A DNA stretch of 64,000 nucleotides from JACMLD01 sp044223995 (GTDB lineage: Bacteria; Bacteroidota; Bacteroidia; Chitinophagales; Chitinophagaceae). Location of the stretch: assembly GCA_044223995.1 (NCBI GenBank), contig JBGALE010000009.1, positions 124,001 through 188,000 on the forward strand, given 5' to 3'. The notes below the pieces were generated by a model, which worked only from the letters and a program-made list of their open reading frames with translations, made no database searches and had not been told where the DNA came from. A program made the translations under genes and the position numbers. Shown here one piece after another: positions 57,901 to 64,000 of the stretch (its first letter is position 1; each line of letters opens with the position of its first letter).

Positions 57901-59077
57901 GAGGGCGGTTAAAGTCTTGGACCAGATTGATCAAATAGAATGGGTGAAATAGCAGAGAATAAATTTGTGCGTTTTCGACTGCTCTGACGAATTTATTTTT
58001 GAGATTGCCCAAGGCATTATCCAGATAGAAATGAATATCTGCTTCTTGTAAAGGCTGGAGGTTGTAAAAACTGAATTTTTTAAGTATTTTTCCAACGCTA
58101 TAATGATTGAAAAATATTTTTCTGCAGGATATAATAATGGTACAAGAAGAATATGAAATACTAAATTCGTTAATGTACCTAACTAGCTCATCGAACTTAT
58201 CAGTTGGGGCTTCATCAAGACCGTCAATTATTACTACGAGATCTTTGATTGGTATATTTTTCCAGGATCCAAAAATTGTGTTGAGAAGGGTTTCTAACGG
58301 TTGAATTGAATAATCTTTAATGTCTATCAATAATGGTTGGATGTGAAGCCCTGCTATTTTTAGAAGATAAGCTACTTGTCGTAGATAGCTGCTTTTGCCC
58401 TGATATGCATCACCAATGACACAAATTTTCAAGGTATTTAAAGGGTTATTTACTAAAATCTCGTATAGTTCAAACAGTTGTTTAGTGGCAAAGTTCCAAC
58501 CATCATTGCCTTGATAGGTATTTTCATTGAGAGGATAAATTTTTCTGGGGATGTAATCGGGTATGGGAGAGAGGTTTCCAAAAGAAGTATCCCAAAATTG
58601 CGGATAACAGAAATTATCCGCAACTTCCTTTCCGAAATAATATGAAACAATACTCCAATAATTTTTTAAATGGAGTTCAATAAAAGATAAATCCCAACAG
58701 TCGAAAGCAATATTGTATTCTGACCTTAGGTCAGTTTTTAATTTTATTATTGAGTTTTGCATCTTCTTGCTCTGTAAGTCAGACGAGACACAAAGGATAA
58801 AGCGAGATGATTTGTCACGAAATTCCCCACCCGAAAATGATGTAATTACCTCTTGTAGATCTGATGGGGTAAAATTTTTGACTCGTTTGCACTGGACAGT
58901 TATGAAACTTCCGTCTTTTTTATTGAAACTTAACAAATCTATTCCATCTTGCTTGTGACCATGTTTTAAAAAGGATTCAAAATCACAGTCTGGAATTTGA
59001 TTTTCGGCAATTCTTATACTTAAAATTTGAAAATCATCCCAATTAAAGGAGCTCCAATTTAAGTGAGAGGTATTCAT
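54923..59077 (-). CDS. STAND NTPase with N-terminal nuclease domain (Avs-like)
   Basis: 1384 residues from the ATG at 59077; an in-frame TTG at 59089 is the alternative. The N-terminus (about 8-140) looks like an Mrr-type PD-(D/E)XK nuclease: HGHKQDGIDLL (Asp47) and FITVQCKRV (Gln62, Lys64). The NACHT-like NTPase has Walker A VIGDAYQGKSS (Lys228), Walker B VVIIDGLDEA (about 281-290) and a sensor-like CTIIISCRK. The remaining 900 residues are helical, as in the ligand-sensing part of STAND proteins. Avs-type antiviral proteins share this order: nuclease effector, NTPase, sensor. A phage-sensing defence role is therefore likely, though unproven. It is one gene with its own divergent promoter region. 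Confidence 0.85.
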   Translation of the reverse strand: MNTSHLNWSSFNWDDFQILSIRIAENQIPDCDFESFLKHGHKQDGIDLLSFNKKDGSFITVQCKRVKNFTPSDLQEVITSFSGGEFRDKSSRFILCVSSDLQSKKMQNSIIKLKTDLRSEYNIAFDCWDLSFIELHLKNYWSIVSYYFGKEVADNFCYPQFWDTSFGNLSPIPDYIPRKIYPLNENTYQGNDGWNFATKQLFELYEILVNNPLNTLKICVIGDAYQGKSSYLRQVAYLLKIAGLHIQPLLIDIKDYSIQPLETLLNTIFGSWKNIPIKDLVVIIDGLDEAPTDKFDELVRYINEFSISYSSCTIIISCRKIFFNHYSVGKILKKFSFYNLQPLQEADIHFYLDNALGNLKNKFVRAVENAQIYSLLFHPFYLINLVQDFNRPPHQILNNKIKLIDQFITRAFEQSYSRRIQGGQSLKHKSLRFKKNIQKLALSFQIAGVNAFGSEEIQEMFPASEDIELLQHGSFLSVSKTYWSFSNALFQEHLAALALSSLQYDQIIQLASVGSHFKKVKTKWIQTLSSLISLLENNDTLYQQLLHFLENDNVELIFQTENKKYTAAFKLTVLKALINKCIATNTRPTIIYEETIGTFIDGASSATDYLLEVINDGSISERVKIISCRILRNTALNSTQKAKFLYVSFEEIRRSNDSMYAGNLVAVLAAHAIGDKTTISELLSETIHNEYHFYREYVYELILVLGLHEDFYEYGLIGVSYLIKYNSTISHGGSERRLEELLLATNNRKNISLLFITMQEKEWLEFYRFRNRGDDGFLGRLCKKCIEIFLTDPLIFFPVAQYTKAIGKAYLRDEFNEIEQFFEKTKSYNLIVRFLIKDIFEDNDWEFGAWITPELYDYIFFEFESNNYEISTLRGCFAGLRQKNKEEIANQFYNQCIDITEGTINSDNSKWGDYQKTELVKRKNDLKYIKSAKSFRQGIIKYFEAYGKKIIPEDDLYVDLDDRPSRAKSDSYLIFNYLLGWIRSNKTVYLKECLAFLDNKEKFEEMRVDEILIYNYQTPESDAILNPILKKYYDSKLPTANFVNSLWIKGDRFQWLILEKRLGEIFKKIQFPTSDQHLIQMVWLDTGGINNFENNTLNKTQSISQLILKNLSPKGLDQFKKAIVENLEKGIKLEGVLGNHLGLCKHLKIYEAKGSILKIIQISKFQELYMPHIVDIYLELGGDYSELLKEFYKINSGYDTYYLHLVKHLSSHYPKIIQTSLLQALNNPDTAEQYKIRIAIELAQTGLIDGLTYLAGLISRDKKSPYNIQTGYKIYNVDTVLGLNELSGLVYFLVDEKYYNEREFHNTARHIILEWLDGFASKSESDLELVVTFLSNQQSKLKTEYGDISDLTWYINRMIENFRNSDKSTKGIGEVITILSSLSI

Positions 59078-59258
59078 ATCTAACCACAAAATACTTAAAT
59101 AATTTAGTAATATTGATATAATTAATGGTGGATTATTTCTGAACTATAGAACAGTTAAAGCAATTTACTTTAGTATCCTAAACAGCAAGTGTTGTTTGAT
59201 TTTACTTAAGGGCAATTATAATATTCCAATGACAGAGGTAATTTAAATTATTATCACT

Positions 59259-59264
59259 AAAGGA
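59259..59264 (+). promoter_or_regulatory. Ribosome binding site deciding a TTG start
   Basis: AAAGGA lies seven bases before the TTG at 59272, an unusually clear Shine-Dalgarno for this phylum. It supports TTG as the start codon of the KAP-like gene, for which no ATG is available at the beginning. Confidence 0.6.
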
Positions 59265-59271
59265 TGGCACC

Positions 59272-60666
59272 TTGAAAATTCTTATCAACCATAAACTACT
59301 TTCAGACTCTCCATTTTGTGATGAGAATAGAGATTTGTTCACTTCTACTAACTATGGCTCAAAGGACCTTATTCAAGATATTAAAAATGGCACCCCAACC
59401 TGTTATCTTATTTCTGGATATAGAGGTGCAGGGAAAAGTAGCTTTATTCGAAAACTTGAATTTGAGATAAAGGAGCAAAAAGACGAGGCCGTAACTCTAG
59501 AAAATAAGAAAGCAATTAAGAAGAAAGAAATTGTCTTTGTGCATACTAACTTTTCCAAATATCATAATCAAACCTATTTACTTCGGAAGCTTATAAGAGG
59601 TTTATACTTGCAGGTAAAACAATTACCCTCATTTAAAGTCATAAAAAAGGAAGAATCAACTCTTCCGGTTGGGGAAAGATCAGTTGAATTATTAGAACAG
59701 CTATATGAAAAGACCTTTTACGATACATCTACCAGCTCCCTCGCAACCAATAAAAAAGTAAAGGTTACTGTTTTTGATATAGATATTATGTCTTTACTAA
59801 AGGTTATGTTGCCTTTAGCCACACTTATTTTTTTTACCCTGAACAGCATTCACAATTATTTCAATATAACAACTGTCGTTAATATCATAGGTATTGCCGC
59901 TTCTATTTTTAAAGGAGTTAGCGGATTCTTAAATATAAAAGTTAGTAAGTCAAAAAGTAAAACTGAGCAAGAGGATTTCAATAGAAAATCGATGTATGAT
60001 GATGAGATTGCGGATCATCATTTTTTGTATTTACTAAAAGCATTTGACAAAAAATACAAAGTAGTTTTTGTATTGGACGAGCTAGATAAGGTAGATGACT
60101 ATGATATAGATAAATTGCTTAACGAAATGAAACCCTATCTTGTCTCAGGAATGGCAAGCTTCATCGTCGTGGCAGGACAAAATCTATTTTACAAATATGA
60201 AAAATCAAAGTTGGAGGACGATGCATTACTGTCAACCCTTTTTGCAAAATGTATTCATATCTCATTATTATCTAGAGAAGAGTTTCAACTTCTCTTCAGC
60301 AAACTGATAGTAGAAGGGCAACCTCAGCTATCAACTGATGAAACCCGGTTATTAAATGGGTATATTGACTATCTGATCTATTTGTCCAAAAGGGTACCTA
60401 GAAAATTTATCAGCCTGATAAGACAACAGCTTTCTTGGAACGATACACAAGCAACACTTGAAATCAATAAGACAGAAAAAGAGTACATTATATATTCACA
60501 GATAATTGACATTATTGATTCAATAGATGATAAGGAAATTGCTGCGGAGGGCTTTGACGAAGCATTACGCGATTATTTTATCACACAGTTATTCTTAAAA
60601 ACTCACCTGATCTTAAGTAAGAAAACAAAATTTTCGATTGCAGAAATCTTAAAAACTTATGAGTAA
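59272..60666 (+). CDS. KAP-like P-loop NTPase with membrane insertion
   Basis: 464 residues, with a TTG start supported by a Shine-Dalgarno. Walker A is SGYRGAGKSS (Lys55) and Walker B VVFVLDELDKV (about 264-274). Between them lie two hydrophobic helices (about 174-192 and 200-220), the pattern of KAP NTPases, in which membrane segments are inserted in the P-loop domain. KAP proteins occur in bacterial antiphage systems, so a membrane-linked ATPase in defence is plausible. It overlaps the next gene by eight bases (ATGAGTAA), so the two products are made together and probably act together. Confidence 0.8.
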   Translation: MKILINHKLLSDSPFCDENRDLFTSTNYGSKDLIQDIKNGTPTCYLISGYRGAGKSSFIRKLEFEIKEQKDEAVTLENKKAIKKKEIVFVHTNFSKYHNQTYLLRKLIRGLYLQVKQLPSFKVIKKEESTLPVGERSVELLEQLYEKTFYDTSTSSLATNKKVKVTVFDIDIMSLLKVMLPLATLIFFTLNSIHNYFNITTVVNIIGIAASIFKGVSGFLNIKVSKSKSKTEQEDFNRKSMYDDEIADHHFLYLLKAFDKKYKVVFVLDELDKVDDYDIDKLLNEMKPYLVSGMASFIVVAGQNLFYKYEKSKLEDDALLSTLFAKCIHISLLSREEFQLLFSKLIVEGQPQLSTDETRLLNGYIDYLIYLSKRVPRKFISLIRQQLSWNDTQATLEINKTEKEYIIYSQIIDIIDSIDDKEIAAEGFDEALRDYFITQLFLKTHLILSKKTKFSIAEILKTYE

Positions 60667-62098
60667 AGAATTCATAAATAGTCAAACAAAACCATTCCTT
60701 GACAGCTATATTACGCGGCTGATAAAAGAGTTGGAAAAAAGGAAACTGCTATTGCCTGTTAGAACTGAACAAGATTTTTATCAAGTTAACCCCAAGAACA
60801 CAAGAAGTAATTCAAGCATTAGCCCCTCTACAAAAACAATATTTGCACAACTGTTTGAGTTAAGAAATGTTGCGCAGAGTGTTTGCTATAACCTGTATCC
60901 TGATAGTACAATTGACCGACCCATTCCGTTAAGCAGAGTCTTAGTAAAACTGGAAGAACACAATGCAATATCTATAAAATGGAAACGTAAGCCTGAAATG
61001 TTGGAAACACTTGATAATTTGGATGCTTTGGTTATAGACACTGATGTTCATGGAAATATTGAGAAGCTTGTAGCTGAAAATAATATTAACATTACGAAGA
61101 TTGTAAATGAGTTGCTAGAATTTTATGGTCAGGAGAAAGCATTGGAATTTTTTAGAGGCCAGTCGTTTTCGGAATTTCAACGAAATGATGATAAAGTAGA
61201 TTTGGTATTAAGGAACCCCGAGTCCTATAATTCCTTATTACTTTTTGAATTTAAAATCAGAAAAACAGGGACACCTTTTGATAAAAAGCTATTATTGCAA
61301 TCTTTGAAAACCATTAGTGAATGGACTACTGTGGGCGATCCTAAACCCTATTTATTTTTAATAGTATTCACCAACGAGAATATTCTTTCTTTCGAAAAAA
61401 TAAAATTCCAGTTTAGAGAGGCAATTGCTGAGCTAAAAGAATTTTCTACTTGGCGAAATCAAGTAAAATTTATTCCATTGGCGATTACGGGATTACATTT
61501 AATCGACTTCGCTTTCGAGGATTATAGAAAAGAATTTATTGAAAACAATATTCATCAAATTTTACGGAGCCAGTCACCGCCAAGGAATTTTCCAGAGCGA
61601 AACGACCATTTCATTGACAAAGCTTTTGAAATAAAAAAGACAGATTTTAAAATTATTATAAACCCTGGCAAGACAAAATTTTGGAGATTGGGTTTTCGTT
61701 TCACTAAAGAAGAAAAATTCCCCCCTACTGCTCAGGGAAGGCACCAGGACAATTCAGTGGCAGATGTACATATATGTGTAGGTGATATTGAGTCTACAGG
61801 GGATAATGTTTGGAGTTTTGAAAATCAGCTAACCTTGACTCATTATCATGCTCCATTAATTGAGGATAAGATTACAAGCCTTCAAGATTATAATGGTCAG
61901 GTTGTGACCTTATCTGTTAATTCTAATAAAGACGCATCTATAGTAGATTTCAGGGTCGAAGTAGATGGTCAATCTGTTGGCTATAGAAAGTTTGATTTAC
62001 ACGAGTTCAATTTCTGTAAAATCTTTGCATGGGCGGACTACCAGCATTTTCAATTAGATGTGAATATTTTAGCAATTCGTAAAGTGAACAACGATTGA
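60659..62098 (+). CDS. PD-(D/E)XK-like protein with beta-rich C-terminus, KAP partner
   Basis: 479 residues. The centre has a pattern like a PD-(D/E)XK nuclease: DDKVDLVLRN (Asp181), then SLLLFEFKIRKTG (Glu197-x-Lys199), in a strand-strand layout with spacing that fits the fold. The N-terminus is helical. The last 150 residues (WRLGFRFTKEEKF, VWSFENQLTLTHY, SVGYRKFDLHEF) look like a beta-sandwich, perhaps lectin-like or a sensor. The start overlaps the end of the KAP gene by eight bases. I know of no described system with exactly this pair. The nuclease call is tentative because only three residues support it. Confidence 0.6.
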   Translation: MSKEFINSQTKPFLDSYITRLIKELEKRKLLLPVRTEQDFYQVNPKNTRSNSSISPSTKTIFAQLFELRNVAQSVCYNLYPDSTIDRPIPLSRVLVKLEEHNAISIKWKRKPEMLETLDNLDALVIDTDVHGNIEKLVAENNINITKIVNELLEFYGQEKALEFFRGQSFSEFQRNDDKVDLVLRNPESYNSLLLFEFKIRKTGTPFDKKLLLQSLKTISEWTTVGDPKPYLFLIVFTNENILSFEKIKFQFREAIAELKEFSTWRNQVKFIPLAITGLHLIDFAFEDYRKEFIENNIHQILRSQSPPRNFPERNDHFIDKAFEIKKTDFKIIINPGKTKFWRLGFRFTKEEKFPPTAQGRHQDNSVADVHICVGDIESTGDNVWSFENQLTLTHYHAPLIEDKITSLQDYNGQVVTLSVNSNKDASIVDFRVEVDGQSVGYRKFDLHEFNFCKIFAWADYQHFQLDVNILAIRKVNND

Positions 62099-62151
62099 AA
62101 CCTGTTACAGATTGAACTAAGTAACTATATTGCTATTCTATAATACTAAAA

Positions 62152-62180
62152 AAGCCCGTGACTAGATAATCACGGACTTT
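62152..62180. terminator. Bidirectional terminator between convergent genes
   Basis: AAGCCCGTGA, an 8-base loop and TCACGGACTT pair with one C-A mismatch, flanked by A and T runs. It lies between the plus-strand stop at 62098 and the minus-strand stop at 62194. Confidence 0.75.
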
Positions 62181-62193
62181 ATCATACTAACCC

Positions 62194-63099
62194 TTAAACC
62201 AAAACATCAGAAGATGTTACCGCTTCTTCACTGGGTACGGACTTGGATAAGATATACTCAACAGCCTGCTGACTTCTTCCAGAGGCAATAACAATAAACC
62301 TCCTGTTATTCTTCAACACCTTGAGCCATTCAGCGATATAGGAAGCACTATTATTTAAATCATCAATCAGTATTCCGGTATATGATTTAAGATAACAGGC
62401 ACCAATCTCAGCAATGAGTTCTTCTTCAGAATACATCTCTGTGCCAAAGGAATAGTTTTCTACTATCCCTTTCCGGTTAAGTCTTTTGCTATGACCTGTA
62501 GAGTGAATCAATTCATGATATAAGGTGCCATAATAGGCTTCAGAACTCTCAAATGACTCAAGTCTTGGCATATTGATGATATCCTTGTCGGGATCATAGA
62601 ATGCTTCATCCTCATTGTATTCAATGATAGGAGGCTCTTTCATTTCAGAGACAATCCGGTCATACTCCTGCATTGGTTCATTGTGATTGCCATCTGTAGG
62701 AAGGAAAGCCGCAGGAATGTCTGTACACTGCTCAATGTTGAACACTTTGTAATACCGGAGCATTGAGCGTTTCTCAATGGAGGTTGTTCCATTTTTCTGT
62801 ACTTCCTGTTCTACCATTTTGCTAAATACCACAAGAGTACCTTTCTCTCCCTTCTTCACTGAAGCACTAATTGTTTTTAACTGTTTCCAGGTAAGGAAGA
62901 GATTGCTTGAAAATTCAAGAGAATTCAGTAGCATGAGATTAATACCCCGGTAGTACCTTTTTGAAATTAGATTCTGGGGCATCCCTCTTTCGGTCCAGGG
63001 TTTTCGCCAGGGAATGGTACCAGCTTCCAATAATTCAATAATACGGTCAGTGACTAAGGCATATACATCCTTTTTCACTTCGATGTTGTTTGGCTCCAT
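62194..63099 (-). CDS. ArdC-like antirestriction protein (ssDNA-binding, zincin)
   Basis: 301 residues. The N-terminal domain (about 5-125; VYALVTDRIIELLEAGTIPW, RKPWTERG) is the ArdC single-stranded DNA-binding domain and the C-terminal domain is a zincin metallopeptidase with HELIH (His195, Glu196, His199) followed by AEIGACY. ArdC proteins protect incoming conjugative DNA from restriction and are carried by plasmids and conjugative elements. Its presence supports a conjugative origin for this region. Base composition is near 42-45% G+C, above the AT-rich cargo. The start is the ATG at 63099. Confidence 0.9.
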   Translation of the reverse strand: MEPNNIEVKKDVYALVTDRIIELLEAGTIPWRKPWTERGMPQNLISKRYYRGINLMLLNSLEFSSNLFLTWKQLKTISASVKKGEKGTLVVFSKMVEQEVQKNGTTSIEKRSMLRYYKVFNIEQCTDIPAAFLPTDGNHNEPMQEYDRIVSEMKEPPIIEYNEDEAFYDPDKDIINMPRLESFESSEAYYGTLYHELIHSTGHSKRLNRKGIVENYSFGTEMYSEEELIAEIGACYLKSYTGILIDDLNNSASYIAEWLKVLKNNRRFIVIASGRSQQAVEYILSKSVPSEEAVTSSDVLV

Positions 63100-63222
63100 A
63101 CATTATGGTTTTAAATTGTGAAAGAACATATTTCTTCTTTCTCATTGTATGAAAACCAGGCAAAGGATGTAAGGGAGGGTAAAATGCAAAAGGCAGAAGA
63201 TTATTAATCTCCTGCCTTCACA

Positions 63223-63720
63223 TTAACTCCGCCATCTACCAATTTTCTTCAGATAAATTGTCGCCACCCCAATAGCTTCAAACATCTTGTAATAATACTT
63301 CGTCCTGTTATTCATTTCCTTCTCATAATAGGGAAGAAGTTCAGGATAAAGTAATACCAATTGATTCATGAAGACTTTTTGAGTTTTCTTTTTGGAATCG
63401 GGAATGAAGTGAAACAAATCTTTGGGTGTATAGGTAATCACTTCGATATTTTTGGATTGTGCCAATTCATTTATTTCACTCAAGAGTTCCATAAATTCAC
63501 CTGTCTGATGTCTCAGGTATGGTATTGACAAATTTATCTTCCGTATGGTATGACTATCAATACACGACCCTAGGCTGGTAAGTATCATTTCTCTCTTTTT
63601 GAGGGTCCATTTCTCCTTGTGAAGCTTTGAATAGTAATCCACAAGCTGATCTAATCTGACAACTGCTAGCCCCAGGTTTCGTGTACTAAAACTAAGTCCC
63701 AGGACTGTTTCCGCTTCCAT
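63223..63720 (-). CDS. RuvC-like RNase H-fold protein of mobile elements
   Basis: 165 residues from the ATG at 63720; a GTG at 63750 would add ten. The start ETVLGLSFSTRNLGLAVVRL matches the first strand of RuvC-like folds, and the end (KMFEAIGVATIYLKK) matches the last helix. In active RuvC the first strand carries an Asp; here a Ser stands at that place (LSFST), so catalysis may be lost or changed. Similar small proteins occur in Bacteroidota conjugative elements. It overlaps the upstream gene by 29 bases. Confidence 0.55.
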   Translation of the reverse strand: MEAETVLGLSFSTRNLGLAVVRLDQLVDYYSKLHKEKWTLKKREMILTSLGSCIDSHTIRKINLSIPYLRHQTGEFMELLSEINELAQSKNIEVITYTPKDLFHFIPDSKKKTQKVFMNQLVLLYPELLPYYEKEMNNRTKYYYKMFEAIGVATIYLKKIGRWRS

Positions 63721-63928
63721 GCTGATTGATGAGAAAGGTAAATAATGCACCCCTAGATTTCCGAATACTTTCCTCCGGTATCGACATTACCTTCATCAAT
63801 ATCCTTCTTAAATGACTTTCAGTGTATTTACGGGTATAACTTAGGAATACCGGCAAAGCTTCTCTGTCTTTCAATGTTTCTGCTATTTCATTTGCCAACC
63901 TGATTTCATGAGGTTCATAGATTCTCAT
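63692..63928 (-). CDS. Small helical protein of mobile elements
   Basis: 78 residues, helical and basic (EPHEIRLANEIAETLKDREA, then HLRRILMKVMSIPEESIRK, then RGALFTFLINQHG). Proteins of this pattern often precede RuvC-like genes in Bacteroidota elements; the function is unknown. Its stop at 63692 lies inside the RuvC-like gene, so the two overlap by 29 bases and are cotranscribed. Bases 63929-64000 show no gene and probably hold its promoter. Confidence 0.6.
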   Translation of the reverse strand: MRIYEPHEIRLANEIAETLKDREALPVFLSYTRKYTESHLRRILMKVMSIPEESIRKSRGALFTFLINQHGSGNSPGT

Positions 63929-64000
63929 TTTATTGTTAAAGAACTAAACTGATAATTTTCTCCCTTTTAATAGTATCGATCGATTACGCTCGTTCTATAT

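Larger units (their letters stand above)
48089..64000. mobile_element. Integrated conjugative or mobilizable element, left part
   Basis: The region from about 48.1 kb to the window edge has the marks of an integrated element: a large serine recombinase at its border, a cut chromosomal gene outside, ArdC-like and RuvC-like genes of the sort carried by Bacteroidota conjugative elements, and AT-rich cargo unlike its surroundings. The left att site should lie near 48089-48130. No conjugation (tra) or relaxase genes are seen; they may be to the right, so whether it is an ICE, an IME or a decayed relic is open. The right border is not in the window. Confidence 0.75.

Noticed and set aside
48089..64000. 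tRNA gene as the integration target, or CRISPR array in the element
   Set aside because: No cloverleaf-like sequence or regular spaced repeats were seen; the border is in a protein-coding gene.

Overview
The window comes from a Bacteroidota chromosome, most likely a member of the Chitinophagaceae or a close relative. The evidence is the mix of families: paralogous carboxypeptidase-regulatory-plus-barrel outer membrane proteins, a GLPGLI-family protein, a LIC11966-like surface protein, menaquinone synthesis by the futalosine route (MqnC), a fused branched-chain 2-oxoacid dehydrogenase E1, and several TAnnTTTG-type promoter boxes. No rRNA, tRNA, insertion sequence or CRISPR array was found.

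Bases 1-47.6 kb look like ordinary chromosome. From left to right they hold: a SWIM-SNF2 helicase; two paralogous outer membrane barrel proteins around a small exported protein; a Prc-type protease with an exported partner; a GLPGLI protein; a two-component system; a trehalase and MFS transporter pair (trehalose use); a 1601-residue hybrid sensor kinase; MqnC; an exported aspartyl protease with a PDZ domain; a run of an active M16 protease, an M16 partner lacking the zinc motif, a small membrane protein, the E1 alpha/beta fusion and a large exported protein that may be heparinase-like; an APC permease, an M19 dipeptidase, acetyltransferases, a glycosyltransferase, an AraC regulator and a threonine aldolase. 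Two neighbouring hydrolase genes, an S41 protease (43.2-44.4 kb) and an alpha/beta hydrolase (45.6-46.2 kb), are broken. Each appears to have lost the segment that should carry its catalytic serine.

From about 48.1 kb to the right edge lies one end of an integrated element. Its boundary is marked by a large serine recombinase whose last codons abut a chromosomal gene (47.6-48.1 kb) that has no start codon of its own. At the far right are genes typical of Bacteroidota conjugative or mobilizable elements: an ArdC-like antirestriction protein, a RuvC-like protein and a small helical protein. The other end lies outside the window.

The cargo between 49.7 and 62.1 kb is visibly richer in A+T than both the element's core genes and the chromosome. 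It looks like a defence island. (i) A three-gene operon encodes two unrecognised proteins and a protein with a PIN-like N-terminus and a helical, TPR-like C-terminus. (ii) A 1384-residue protein joins an Mrr/PD-(D/E)XK-like domain, a NACHT-type STAND NTPase and a long helical C-terminus, an architecture like Avs antiviral sensors. (iii) A translationally coupled pair encodes a membrane-inserted KAP-like P-loop NTPase and a protein with a PD-(D/E)XK-like motif and a beta-rich C-terminus. Groups (i) and (iii) are the best candidates for an undescribed system. Their defence role is inferred from architecture and location only.
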